DNA of 11,969 nucleotides from Baffinella frigidus (lineage: Eukaryota; Cryptophyceae; Cryptomonadales; Baffinellaceae). The DNA lies in assembly GCA_026770585.1 (NCBI GenBank), contig MU646924.1, positions 67,795-79,763 on the forward strand, in the 5' to 3' direction. Below the pieces are notes generated by a model that made no database searches, had not been told where the DNA came from, and was given only the letters and a program-made list of their open reading frames with translations. A program made the translations under genes and the position numbers. Position 1 is the stretch's first letter; the number at the start of each line of letters is the position of its first letter. Positions 5,993 through 11,969 of the stretch are shown here, in pieces.

Positions 5993-6088
5993 TACGAGGC
6001 GTTCTTCGCGTACATCGATCAGAATGAGACTACGCTCCTCGACGAGACAGCCAAGTACTGCACGCTCGAGGCGGTCAAGCCGCCCTGA
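5993..6088 (+). CDS. Gene 1, terminal exon with stop
   Basis: This exon opens after ACCCTGGACAG in phase 0 and encodes YEAFFAYIDQNETTLLDETA, KYCTLEAVKPP, then TGA at 6086-6088. It therefore gives a natural C-terminus of about 31 residues. It is closely similar to an upstream block (5813-5870) that begins YESFFEYIDEQEITLL and also follows a good acceptor. A shorter copy of its 3' end lies at 6288-6334. The stop overlaps the first CCTGAGGCGGGCC unit of a repeat that continues downstream. A donor inside the exon (GCG|GTCAAG) cannot be excluded, so the gene might continue. Confidence 0.52.
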   Translation, partial: YEAFFAYIDQNETTLLDETAKYCTLEAVKPP

Positions 6089-6101
6089 GGCGGGCCCGTC
6101 T

Positions 6102-6226
6102 TACAGGGGTACCTCGCTCATAAGAAACCGCGCCCCCCCTAGGACCACCATAGGAACCTGGGGATAGGCCTACTGTAGGGTCCTAGGGGGGGTTGGTTTC
6201 TTATGAGTGAGGTACCGCGTACAGAC
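6102..6226. mobile_element. TIR element of the GGTACCTCGCTCA family, copy 1
   Basis: Arms GGTACCTCGCTCATAAGAAA plus CCGCGCCCCCCCTAGGA (from 6109) and their counterpart 6181-6216 (TCCTAGGGGG..., TTTCTTATGAGTGAGGTACC) are inverted repeats with few mismatches. The short loop contains GGACCACCATAGGA. It lies just after the gene 1 stop. Confidence 0.8.
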
Positions 6227-6271
6227 TATGAGTACCGCGTACAGACTATGAGTGAGGTACCGCGTACAGAC
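6202..6271 (+). repeat. Triplicated end of the TIR element
   Basis: Units TATGAGTGAGGTACCGCGTA plus CAGAC occur at 6202-6226 and 6247-6271, with a shorter middle unit lacking TGAGG. The right terminus of the preceding element is thus tandemly repeated. Confidence 0.78.
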
Positions 6272-6287
6272 GGAGACAACACTTGTC

Positions 6288-6334
6288 GAACAGACAAGTT
6301 TGCCAAGTTTTGCACGCTCGAGGCGGCTCCCTGA
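6288..6334 (+). pseudogene. Partial copy of the gene 1 terminal exon 3' end
   Basis: GCCAAGTTTTGCACGCTCGA, then GGCGGCTCCCTGAG, matches 6050-6089 (AKYCTLEA..P, stop). Six bases are missing before the stop. Confidence 0.65.
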
Positions 6335-6353
6335 GTCGAGCCAATCCTAGCTA

Positions 6354-6465
6354 GTCCTGAGGCGGGCCCATCCTAAATCCGAGGCGGGCCCGTCCCAGAC
6401 CTGAGGTGGGTAAATCTTAGTCCTGAGGCGGGCCCGTCTTAGATCCGAGGCGGGCCCGTCCTGGA
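6354..6465 (+). repeat. GAGGCGGGCCCGTC minisatellite
   Basis: Four to five imperfect units of about 20-28 bp are built on CTGAGGCGGGCCCGTCTTAG. A single unit also overlaps the gene 1 stop at 6084-6101. A short open stretch after it (6463-6520) is not supported as an exon. Confidence 0.72.
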
Positions 6466-6717
6466 CGAAGTCCAACCGCTCCTGAAAAAGACGCCTGAAG
6501 GGGCAGCACCGTTTATTGCGTGCCCCCCCCCCCGTTTCCCTGACATGGGAAGGGCGCTTATGGAAAGGGAAGCGCTTCCCTCATAGCAGTACGGTCACTT
6601 ACCTGTAAGTGAATTGATCACGCAGCACGACCACGGAAAGCGCAGGGTCGGTGCAAGGAGAGACCTCTGGGCTCTCAGGATGCTGCGTCAGGATGGTGCG
6701 AATGAGGCCGTCGCGAA
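6466..6717. other. Intergenic sequence with a short palindrome
   Basis: It holds a run of about 12 C (around 6522-6533) and the perfect palindrome GGGAAGCGCTTCCC (6567-6580). I see no gene. Confidence 0.5.
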
Positions 6718-6718
6718 G

Positions 6719-6805
6719 CTGCCGCCTGGGCTCAGGCTGTGGCTGCCGCCTGGGCTCAGGCTGTGGCTGCCGCCTGGGCTCAGGCTGTGGCTGCCGCCTG
6801 GGCTC
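6719..6805 (+). repeat. 24-bp minisatellite
   Basis: About 3.5 nearly perfect units of GCTGCCGCCTGGGCTCAGGC plus TGTG. As the unit is a multiple of three, frames run through it on both strands (QPQPEPRR on minus, LPPGLRLW on plus). No other sign of coding is present. Confidence 0.85.
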
Positions 6806-6849
6806 TCGCTGACACAGCCAACCCTCCGGGCGGAGCGTTGCCGAGGTTG

Positions 6850-6943
6850 AATATCCTTTAGGTCCTTGAGGTTCTTCGAGCTCCCAACATAGGCGGACAC
6901 CGGAACTGGTTCTGCAGAAAAGCCATGCTTCCTTTCGGATGAA
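6850..6943 (-). mobile_element. Dispersed SINE-like repeat, subfamily A, truncated
   Basis: It runs from TCCTTTAGGTCCTTGAGG through CTCCCAACATAGGCGGACAC to CATGCTTCCTTTCGGATGAA, where it ends about 35 bp short of the copy at 4724. Confidence 0.72.
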
Positions 6944-7231
6944 TGTACAAAACAATCGCAGCGTCCTGAGATCTGCAACGTAGCGATTGAGCATTTGGCG
7001 AAGAAACTAATTACATGTACCTAATTTTGACGGCCGGTACACTCCACCTATAGGGACATAGGGGGGTTCCCACATACCCTACATGTAACCGAAACCTGGT
7101 TGATATCCAACCAGGTTGCCCTCACAGGGGTACCTCGGCTGCAGGAACACCCTTGCTCGAGGGTCGGTCGGTCGGCGTTTTCTTGAAATAAGAAAACTGT
7201 CGGTGCCTTTTTCTTAAGATGTCTTAAGATG
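6944..7231. other. Intergenic sequence with a small hairpin
   Basis: AACCTGGTTG and CAACCAGGTT (7093-7117) form a perfect 10-bp stem with a 5-base loop. A single TIR fragment, ACAGGGGTACCTCGG, lies at about 7125-7139. No gene is seen. Confidence 0.55.
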
Positions 7232-7376
7232 AACCTTTAGGTCCTTTTTTAGGTCCTTTAGGTTTTAATTTCTCCCAACATATGCCAACGACACGCCCTT
7301 CCGTAGAAAGGACTGCAGAGAAAGCATTTTTGCTCTCGGATCGCGTTTAGCTCTCCAGTGCAGAGGCTCGTGAGGA
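7232..7376 (-). mobile_element. Dispersed SINE-like repeat, subfamily B, longest copy
   Basis: An extended tail (CCTTTAGGTCCTTTTTTAGG, TCCTTTAGG) is followed by TTTTAATTTCTCCCAACATA, ACGACACGCCCTTCCGTAGA, GCATTTTTGCTCTCGGATCG and CTCTCCAGTGCAGAGGCTCG. It matches 8020-8145 over the whole length. Confidence 0.78.
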
Positions 7377-7520
7377 CAAAAAATCCGGCCGGTGCCTTTT
7401 TTTTTAAGATTAAGAAAACGCAAGAAAGCGGCCGGTCCAAGTGAAGAAAACAGAGGGAGAATCCGTTTTTGGGTTTTGGTTTTTGGGATTTGGGTTTTGG
7501 GTTCTCATAAGATTTCCTGC

Positions 7521-7612
7521 TTTAGGTCCTTTAGGTTCTGCGAGCTCCACCCATAGGACGACTTTGGAACTGGTTTTTGCAGCAAAGCAATGCATTCTTT
7601 TGGATCACATCA
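7521..7612 (-). mobile_element. Dispersed SINE-like repeat, subfamily A, diverged
   Basis: Tail CTTTAGGTCCTTTAGG, then TTCTGCGAGCTCCACCCATA, TTTTTGCAGCAAAGCAATGC and TTTTGGATCACATCAAG. It is more diverged than the other subfamily A copies. Confidence 0.65.
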
Positions 7613-7665
7613 AGACTCACGGTTGAGGTCCTAGACGGGGTCCTAGATCTGAAGCGGGCACGTTG

Positions 7666-7883
7666 TACAGGGGTACCTCGCTCACAAGAAACCGCCCCCC
7701 CACCTAGGACCACCATAGGACCCTAGACATGGTCCTACTGTAGGGGCCTTGGGGGGCGGCGGTTTCTTATGAAGCAAAAATGCTTTCTCTGCAGTCCTTT
7801 CTACGGAAGGGCGTGTCGTTGGCATATGTTGGGAGAAATCAAAACCTAAAGGACCTAAAGGACCTGAGCGAGGTACCCCTGTA
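7666..7883. mobile_element. TIR element of the GGTACCTCGCTCA family, copy 2, split by a repeat
   Basis: The left arm TACAGGGGTACCTCGCTCAC (from 7666) pairs with TGAGCGAGGTACCCCTGTA (7865-7883). The right arm is interrupted after CTTATGA by 7773-7864. The interior (CCTAGGACCACCATAGGA) matches copy 1 at 6102. Confidence 0.82.
7773..7864 (+). mobile_element. Dispersed SINE-like repeat, subfamily B, nested in a TIR element
   Basis: AGCAAAAATGCTTTCTCTGC through GTTGGGAGAAATCAAAACCT, ending in two CCTAAAGGA units. The host arm reads ..CTTATGA before it and TGAGCG.. after it, so TGA appears duplicated at the insertion. It is truncated at the end opposite the tail. Confidence 0.8.
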
Positions 7884-8019
7884 GACGACGTCCTCGCCTG
7901 AGGTGGCCAGCCCTCTCCCCTCAGCGTTCTCATAACCTGTGTGTCATAACCTGTGTCGATTTTTACCCAGTATAAAGTAGCGAAACGGTGCGGTGTTCAA
8001 TCCGGACGTGTGTCCTCTC

Positions 8020-8145
8020 CTTTAGGTCCTTCAGGTTTTAATTTCTCCCAACATAGCCCAACGACACGCCCTTCCGTAGAAACGACTACAGAGAAAGCAT
8101 TTTTGCTCTCGGATCGCGTTTCGCTCTCCAGTGCAGAGGCTCGTG
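8020..8145 (-). mobile_element. Dispersed SINE-like repeat, subfamily B, full length
   Basis: CTTTAGGTCCTTCAGGTTTT, CTCCCAACATAGCCCAACGA, GCATTTTTGCTCTCGGATCG and CTCTCCAGTGCAGAGGCTCG, ending near GTGAAGAG. Confidence 0.78.
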
Positions 8146-8331
8146 AAGAGGGGATACAGGCACCCGCTCCTAGTGTCTTGCGCGGTCGCACTTGGCTGGA
8201 TTCTGCTCTCTTCAACACCCTGGATGTCGCGGTTTGACAGGTATCGGTACACTGCATCAAAGGTGCGAAGGTTGGCGCAGTGTCGGCACCGAACCTGGAC
8301 CTGGGAGCACAGTCCTGCAACTGGGTACTTA

Positions 8332-8433
8332 TCCCTTAAGTGGCCATAGGGCGACAAATTTGGGGGCCTGAGGTCCTAGGCTGATCCTAGGGCCCTACGG
8401 TAGGGCGTATGAGCCTACTGGTCAGTTAAGGGA
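8332..8433. mobile_element. Short CCCTTAAGTGGCC-type TIR element, copy 4
   Basis: The ends TCCCTTAAGTGGCC and GGTCAGTTAAGGGA are inverted repeats (12 of 14) flanked by TA (8330-8331 and 8434-8435). The interior GGCCCTACGGTAGGGCGTAT matches the other copies. The element is 102 bp. Confidence 0.8.
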
Positions 8434-8576
8434 TAGGCGGGTGATGATTGAAAGTTTCACCGTTGCAAGACGCTCTCACACCTCATCTGCCGCGCCTCTG
8501 ACAACCCAAGTGGGCTACGAAGGGCTCTGACGACCCAATTGAGCTACTACATGTAGTACATGTCCCCGAAAGCCGA

Positions 8577-8760
8577 TAGGGTTTAGAGATTAGGGTTCAG
8601 GGTTTAGGGTTTAGGGTTTAGGGTTGAGGGTGGAGGATTAAAGGTTGAGGGCTGAGGGTGCAGGGTCGAGGGTTTAGGGTTTAGGGTTTAGGGTTTAAAG
8701 TTCAGGGTTTAGTTTTGAGGGTTGAGAGTTCATGGATTGGGGTGTAGGGGAGGGCGATGA
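8577..8760 (-). repeat. GGGTTTA telomere-like array, inverted relative to the others
   Basis: Units GGGTTTAGGGTTTAGGG with GGGTTGAGG variants put the G-rich strand on the plus strand. It is the only G-rich block in the window. Confidence 0.85.
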
Positions 8761-8796
8761 CGAGGGCTGCCTCACGACCCGTACTGCTGTAGGAGC

Positions 8797-9140
8797 TCCT
8801 AAACCCTGCCCCCTGAACCCTAACCCCTAGCCCCTAAAACCCTAAACCCTAAACCCTAAACCTTGACGCCTGAACCCTAAACCCTGCAAACTGAACCCAA
8901 CCCCTCAACCCTACACTCTAAATCTTAAACCCTAAACCCTGAGCCCTAAACCCTAAACCCTAAACCCTAAACCCTAAATCCTGAACCCTACACCCAAAAC
9001 CCTAATCCCTAAGACCTAAACCCTGAACCCTAAACCCTGAACCCCAAACCCCAACCCTAAAACCTCAACCCTAAAACCTTAACCCCAACCGCTAAACCCT
9101 AAACCCAAAACCTAAAGCCTAAAGCCTAACCCTTGACCTA
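8797..9140 (+). repeat. CCCTAAA telomere-like array
   Basis: Mostly CCCTAAA units with CCCTGAA and CCCCAAA variants. It is less C-rich than the arrays in gene 1 introns and faces the G-rich array across 36 bp of unique sequence. Confidence 0.86.
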
Positions 9141-9203
9141 AGTGAGAGTTGAGAACTTTCGGTCGACAGTTTGTTGGAGCGGTTTTCGCAACTGTTGGCC
9201 CTT

Positions 9204-9395
9204 CAGGTTCTCTAGGGTTTGATTTCTCTCAACATAGCCCTTTAGGTCCTTTAGGTTCTTCGAGCTCCCAACATAGGCGGACACCGGAACTTATCCTGCA
9301 GAAAGGCCAACACCATGCCCTTCTGTAGAAAGGATCTGCAGAAAAATCATTTTTGCTTTCGGGTCGCATATTGCTCTCCAGTGCAGAGGCTCGGA
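9204..9395 (-). mobile_element. Dispersed SINE-like repeat, subfamily B, split by a subfamily A copy
   Basis: It begins CTCTAGGGTTTGATTTCTCT, CAACATAGCCC, and resumes at 9309 with AACACCATGCCCTTCTGTAG, ATCATTTTTGCTTTCGGGTCG and CTCTCCAGTGCAGAGGCTCG. Removing 9240-9308 restores the order of the copies at 4423 and 8020. Confidence 0.78.
9240..9308 (-). mobile_element. Dispersed SINE-like repeat, subfamily A, nested
   Basis: TTTAGGTCCTTTAGGTTCTT, CGAGCTCCCAACATAGGCGG and GGAACTTATCCTGCAGAAAGGCC. It is cut at GGCC, where the full copy continues with ATGCTTCC. It sits exactly between the two parts of the surrounding subfamily B copy. Confidence 0.78.
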
Positions 9396-9457
9396 GAGGG
9401 GATAACGGGTGGTTCTCTTGGGGTACTTGGTTGCTTCCAAAATAGGAGCGCGCTCGC

Positions 9458-9580
9458 ACTTAGGTCTTTTAGGTTCTTTTAACTCCCACCATAGGCGGAC
9501 ACAAGAACTGCTTCTGTAGAAAGGCCATGCTTCCTTTCGGATCACATCAAGCCCCCCTGTACAGAGGATCGCGGCAGAAC
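9458..9580 (-). mobile_element. Dispersed SINE-like repeat, subfamily A, near full length
   Basis: ACTTAGGTCTTTTAGGTTCT, CTCCCACCATAGGCGGACAC, GTAGAAAGGCCATGCTTCC, CGGATCACATCAAG and GTACAGAGGATCGCGGC. It is diverged in the tail. Confidence 0.74.
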
Positions 9581-10693
9581 CGCCCCCAGAGGCCGGACAC
9601 GGAGAACAAGTTGCCAGGGGCAGTTTCGGAAGTCAATTTTTGCCTTGAAAACTTAGAGGGCTTTGGGGCCAGGGGCTGTTTCGCGTTACGTGCCGATCGT
9701 TTCACTTTAGTCAACCTTAGGGTCGCAGGCCGATCATGTTTTGACGAAATCTCAAGATCCAACGAGATTGCGTCTTTACAACACGGTTGACTGAAGAGCC
9801 TTTAGGTCCGTCTTCTTCAACTTTGACCAGTTCGGCAGCTTTGTTTTTTTACAAACCTTTTTTCCGTTCAAATGGCTCTATTCTCGGTTTAAAACTCATT
9901 GTACACCACCCTGGTTGGAACATTATGGTATTTTGAGCATTCTTAAGTCAACCCCGTGAGATGCGGCCGTAATGCGGCTGCCCCGTGATGAATGGATTTG
10001 GTACAAAAGGTTCTAATATGTATTTTAGTGGTATAAATCATGTCAACTTTTGCGATAAAGGGTTATTCGGGATTGGCCGCAAGTCGGATAGCGGCCTCGA
10101 TTTGATTCTCGTCGCGATCTGTTCCTGCGCGTGCTCTCCCTTCATCTCTCTCTTCCCACTCTCCTTTACACCCACCCTCGCCCGCTGGAAATATACTGGC
10201 ATCACCCGCCTCGCGCTGCCTCAAGAAATTTTCGCGGGAGCGGCTCCTTCCGACTCGGGCGTTTTCTTTAGCTGCCGCCTGACAACCGCGTTCGTCACCA
10301 TCGGTACTTTATATCACGCCGTCCCCTTTCACGAAGGAACAAGCTGAAGATTCGGTAGTATCATCAGCCAGTCAGGGTAACGTCTGCAGTGCGTTTGGGG
10401 TTGCACCCAAGGCTCTGCTCCGTGCGTGGCTGAAGCAAGGCCTTGATTTCAGCCGTCCTCAGGGCTGAAAGAACACAGCGGCTCTGCGGCTGTTCAGTGG
10501 GCACGACTAGAGGGTTTCAACTGCGCATGAATACATCACACAGATCTCATGCACTTCTCGAAAGTCTTTCCTGACCTCCGCGTTCCCGCGGACAGGAGAC
10601 GGCTCTTCAGCGAGCCTGCAACAGCACGTCCCTGCAACAGGGGGAAAGCGCCCCTCCTCCGAGGGCGACCTCTCCCCCTGATCTCCACCGCCA
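9581..10693. other. Repeat-poor intergenic region before gene 2
   Basis: No telomere-like array or dispersed repeat is seen. An open plus-strand frame from 9985 to 10347 has an irregular, cysteine- and serine-rich translation that I do not trust as a gene. A small stem (TTTCAGCC 10447-10454 with GGCTGAAA 10463-10470) lies in the stretch before gene 2. The 5' untranslated region and promoter of gene 2 should be here, but I see no clear TATA or initiator element. Confidence 0.5.
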
Positions 10694-10945
10694 ATGTCCT
10701 ACCCCACAGAGGCGCTGGGACCGCCCGCCCCGCTGGACGGCACGCAGCCGCAACCCTTCGCGCAAGCGCCGCCCAATGAAGACGAGGACGTCTCGGACAG
10801 AGCGCTCTCACACGCGCGCGCCATCGTCCCCCACTCGATCCTCCGCGGGACGGCGCTGGAGGACCACCTCACGTGGAGCATGGACCCGCGCAACGTGCCG
10901 GAGGCTCCCCCCGAGGAAGAGCCTTTCGCAGGGGTCCCCGCGCAG
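10694..10945 (+). CDS. Gene 2, first coding exon, unknown protein
   Basis: The ATG in CCGCCAATGTCC is followed by 84 open codons ending at CAG|GTGCGC. The predicted start is MSYPTEALGPPAPLDGTQPQ, a proline/glutamine-rich and acidic (NEDEDVSD) segment. It is followed by a more regular part (ALSHARAIVPHSILRGTALE, DHLTWSMDPRNVP) and an acidic PEEEPFAGVPAQ end. G+C rises here and telomere-like repeats are absent, as expected for coding sequence. I chose this ATG because the frame is open from it to a donor that leaves phase 0, matching the next exon. An upstream non-coding exon is possible. Function unknown. Confidence 0.52.
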
Positions 10946-11190
10946 GTGCGCACTCCCTGCTCGCCCATCCCCCGGTTTGGACAAAACTCTGCAGTACATA
11001 TAAGAGGAGTACTTAGGCCGATAACTCGCGCCTCCCCACACAGCGGGTTACCAAGGGATTTCGCGAATATCCCATAACGGGATGATCCATGGTACCCTAC
11101 GGTAGTCCATCTAGGATAAGGGTGGTTCCTACGGATATCCTGACCGATCCACCAAGAACCCCTGCGTGTCCCGAAGTGTGGTGCGAGTTC

Positions 11191-11327
11191 ATCTCCACAA
11201 AAGTATTAATGAATTGTTTTTGGCGCAACGAAATTTACTACACAAAAGCTCTACTATTTCTTTTATGAGCAAATCATGAAGTAATTTTCGTTGCCCAAAA
11301 GCAATTAATTAATACTTGTATGGAGAT
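11191..11327. mobile_element. 137-bp foldback MITE with about 47-bp arms
   Basis: The left arm ATCTCCACAAAAGTATTAAT... to about 11238 and the right arm ending ...TTAATACTTGTATGGAGAT are imperfect inverted repeats (roughly 40 of 47 positions by eye). About 40 bp lie between them. It sits in intron 1 of gene 2. A clear target duplication is not visible. Confidence 0.78.
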
Positions 11328-11338
11328 TAGAGTGGGGA

Positions 11339-11393
11339 CGGCTGCGACGCGGGAGATGGCGCGCGTTGGATCCGCGATCTCCCAACGCAGCCG
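11339..11393. repeat. Short inverted repeat in a gene 2 intron
   Basis: CGGCTGCG..GGGAGAT (11339-11357) pairs with ATCTCCC..CGCAGCCG (11377-11393), giving a bulged stem of about 15 pairs with a G+C-rich loop. Confidence 0.65.
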
Positions 11394-11483
11394 ATTCGTG
11401 GTACGAATAATAGAAAGACTCGTGGATTCGTGGTACAAATAATAGAAAGACGTCGTAGTACAAATAATTAAAAGACTCGTTCG
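11393..11483 (+). repeat. About 31-bp tandem repeat before the exon 2 acceptor of gene 2
   Basis: Three imperfect units of GATTCGTGGTACAAATAATA plus GAAAGACTCGTG. The last unit runs to within a few bases of the GCAG acceptor. Confidence 0.78.
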
Positions 11484-11489
11484 TGGCAG

Positions 11490-11558
11490 ATGCTTGAGGA
11501 GCGGACGCAGCAGATGACGTTCCAGGACGCCCTTCACTTCGAGGCGCAGCAAAAAAAG
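11490..11558 (+). CDS. Gene 2, exon 2
   Basis: This is a 69-nt block (23 codons, phase 0 both ends) between TTCGTGGCAG and AAAAAAAG|GTAACT. It encodes MLEERTQQMTFQDALHFEAQ followed by QKK, a charged, glutamine-rich, helix-like segment. The sequence changes sharply from AT-rich repeats upstream to balanced coding composition. The donor is the best match to a consensus GTAAGT in the window. The protein family is not recognised. Confidence 0.5.
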
Positions 11559-11765
11559 GTAACTCATCCAAAATAATTGCATCATGCTTGATTAAATGAA
11601 TAAAGAGGAGGTTGTGAGCCCCCCCTCACGACTGTTGAATGATGAGAACTTTGCCTTTCGCCAGTTATCGTCTTAACCGGTATAAAACCTGCCCGGTTAG
11701 GTAATCGTCATGGAACAAACCCGGGCCGATTTGCATGAACATCCGTACGTGGGACTCTCCGTCCC

Positions 11766-11922
11766 CAACCCCTACACCCTAAATCCCCCCCACCACACCC
11801 CAAACCCCAAACCCCAAACCTGTTTGGATCAAAAGTCGTACGCGGGATCCACCTTCCCCAAACCCTACACCCTCAACCCCACACCCTCACCCCCCAACCC
11901 TCACCCCCACACCCACCTTCCA
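11766..11922 (+). repeat. Telomere-like intron array in gene 2
   Basis: CCCCAAA, CCCTACA and CCCTCA units in two blocks run into the acceptor of the third exon. As in gene 1, the C-rich strand is the sense strand. Confidence 0.78.
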
Positions 11923-11923
11923 G

Positions 11924-11969
11924 GACAAGCTCGCGAAACGGGAGAGTGAGAGCGCGGGCGCAGCAGAGA
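11924..11969 (+). CDS. Gene 2, start of exon 3, cut by the window end
   Basis: After ACCCACCTTCCAG the frame reads DKLAKRESESAGAAE to the end of the window, in phase 0 with the exon at 11490-11558. The change from CCCCCAACCC intron repeat to mixed charged codons at the acceptor supports an exon. Only 46 nt are visible, so length and function are unknown. The preceding intron also holds two short non-repeat islands (11715-11765 and 11820-11858) that I could not support as exons. Confidence 0.42.

Noticed and set aside
6463-6520. Open stretch reading DEVQPLLKKTPEGAAPFIA
   Set aside because: It looks coding-like, but it has no clear acceptor or donor and follows a minisatellite. It was not strong enough to list as an exon.
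6599-6994. Minus-strand frame with QPQPEPRR repeats
   Set aside because: The repeat is a 24-bp minisatellite and the rest is a dispersed repeat copy. Its length divisible by three keeps all frames open.
7997-8357. Minus-strand frames of about 107 residues
   Set aside because: They overlap a dispersed SINE-like repeat. The shared ends (for example AIREQKCFLCS) recur at each copy, showing repeat and not gene origin.
1664-9580. tRNA genes or tRNA-like Pol III promoters within the dispersed repeats
   Set aside because: GGTTCTTCGAGCTCC loosely resembles a B box but has extra bases, no A box is seen at a suitable distance, and no cloverleaf can be drawn.
9985-10347. 120-residue plus-strand frame
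   Set aside because: The composition is irregular, there are no splice-supported neighbours, no recognisable domain and no repeat of the exon style seen in the two genes. It is possible but unsupported.

Overview
This window looks like nuclear DNA from a eukaryote, most likely a unicellular alga or a related protist. Short coding blocks are bounded by GT..AG splice signals and keep a consistent reading phase across several introns. The introns are filled with degenerate CCCCAAA / CCCTAAA arrays, which resemble the plant-type TTTAGGG telomere repeat used by many algae and alveolates. There is no sign of bacterial operons, Shine-Dalgarno sites or CRISPR. I cannot name the species, and most long open frames here are chance frames running through repeats.

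Layout. (1) From about 159 to 6088 lies the 3' part of one spliced plus-strand gene. Six exons (159-268, 1784-1871, 2057-2218, 4018-4085, 5351-5480 and 5993-6088) join without a stop into roughly 217 residues ending in TGA. I do not recognise the protein. (2) From 6089 to about 10690 there is no convincing gene. It holds short inverted-repeat elements, minisatellites, telomere-like arrays in both orientations and a cluster of related dispersed repeats. (3) From 10694 to the window end is the 5' part of a second spliced plus-strand gene: a first exon with an ATG (10694-10945), a second exon (11490-11558) and the start of a third (11924 onward). It is also unrecognised.

The most informative content is the mobile and duplicated DNA. 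At least five kinds of short terminal-inverted-repeat element are visible, several flanked by TA, and some sit inside one another or inside copies of exons. A second class is a dispersed 100-140 bp repeat seen 11 times in two subfamilies. It has a constant end made of CCTAAAGGA units and a variably truncated opposite end, which suggests retroposition. Two of its copies lie inside other repeats.

Almost every exon of gene 1 also has partial, decayed copies in the neighbouring introns: the exon 1 donor region, the end of exon 2, the end of exon 3, the ends of exons 4 and 5, and the last exon. The introns therefore seem to grow through local duplication of exon edges together with insertion of small elements. 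All functional statements about the two genes are limited to exon structure and composition.
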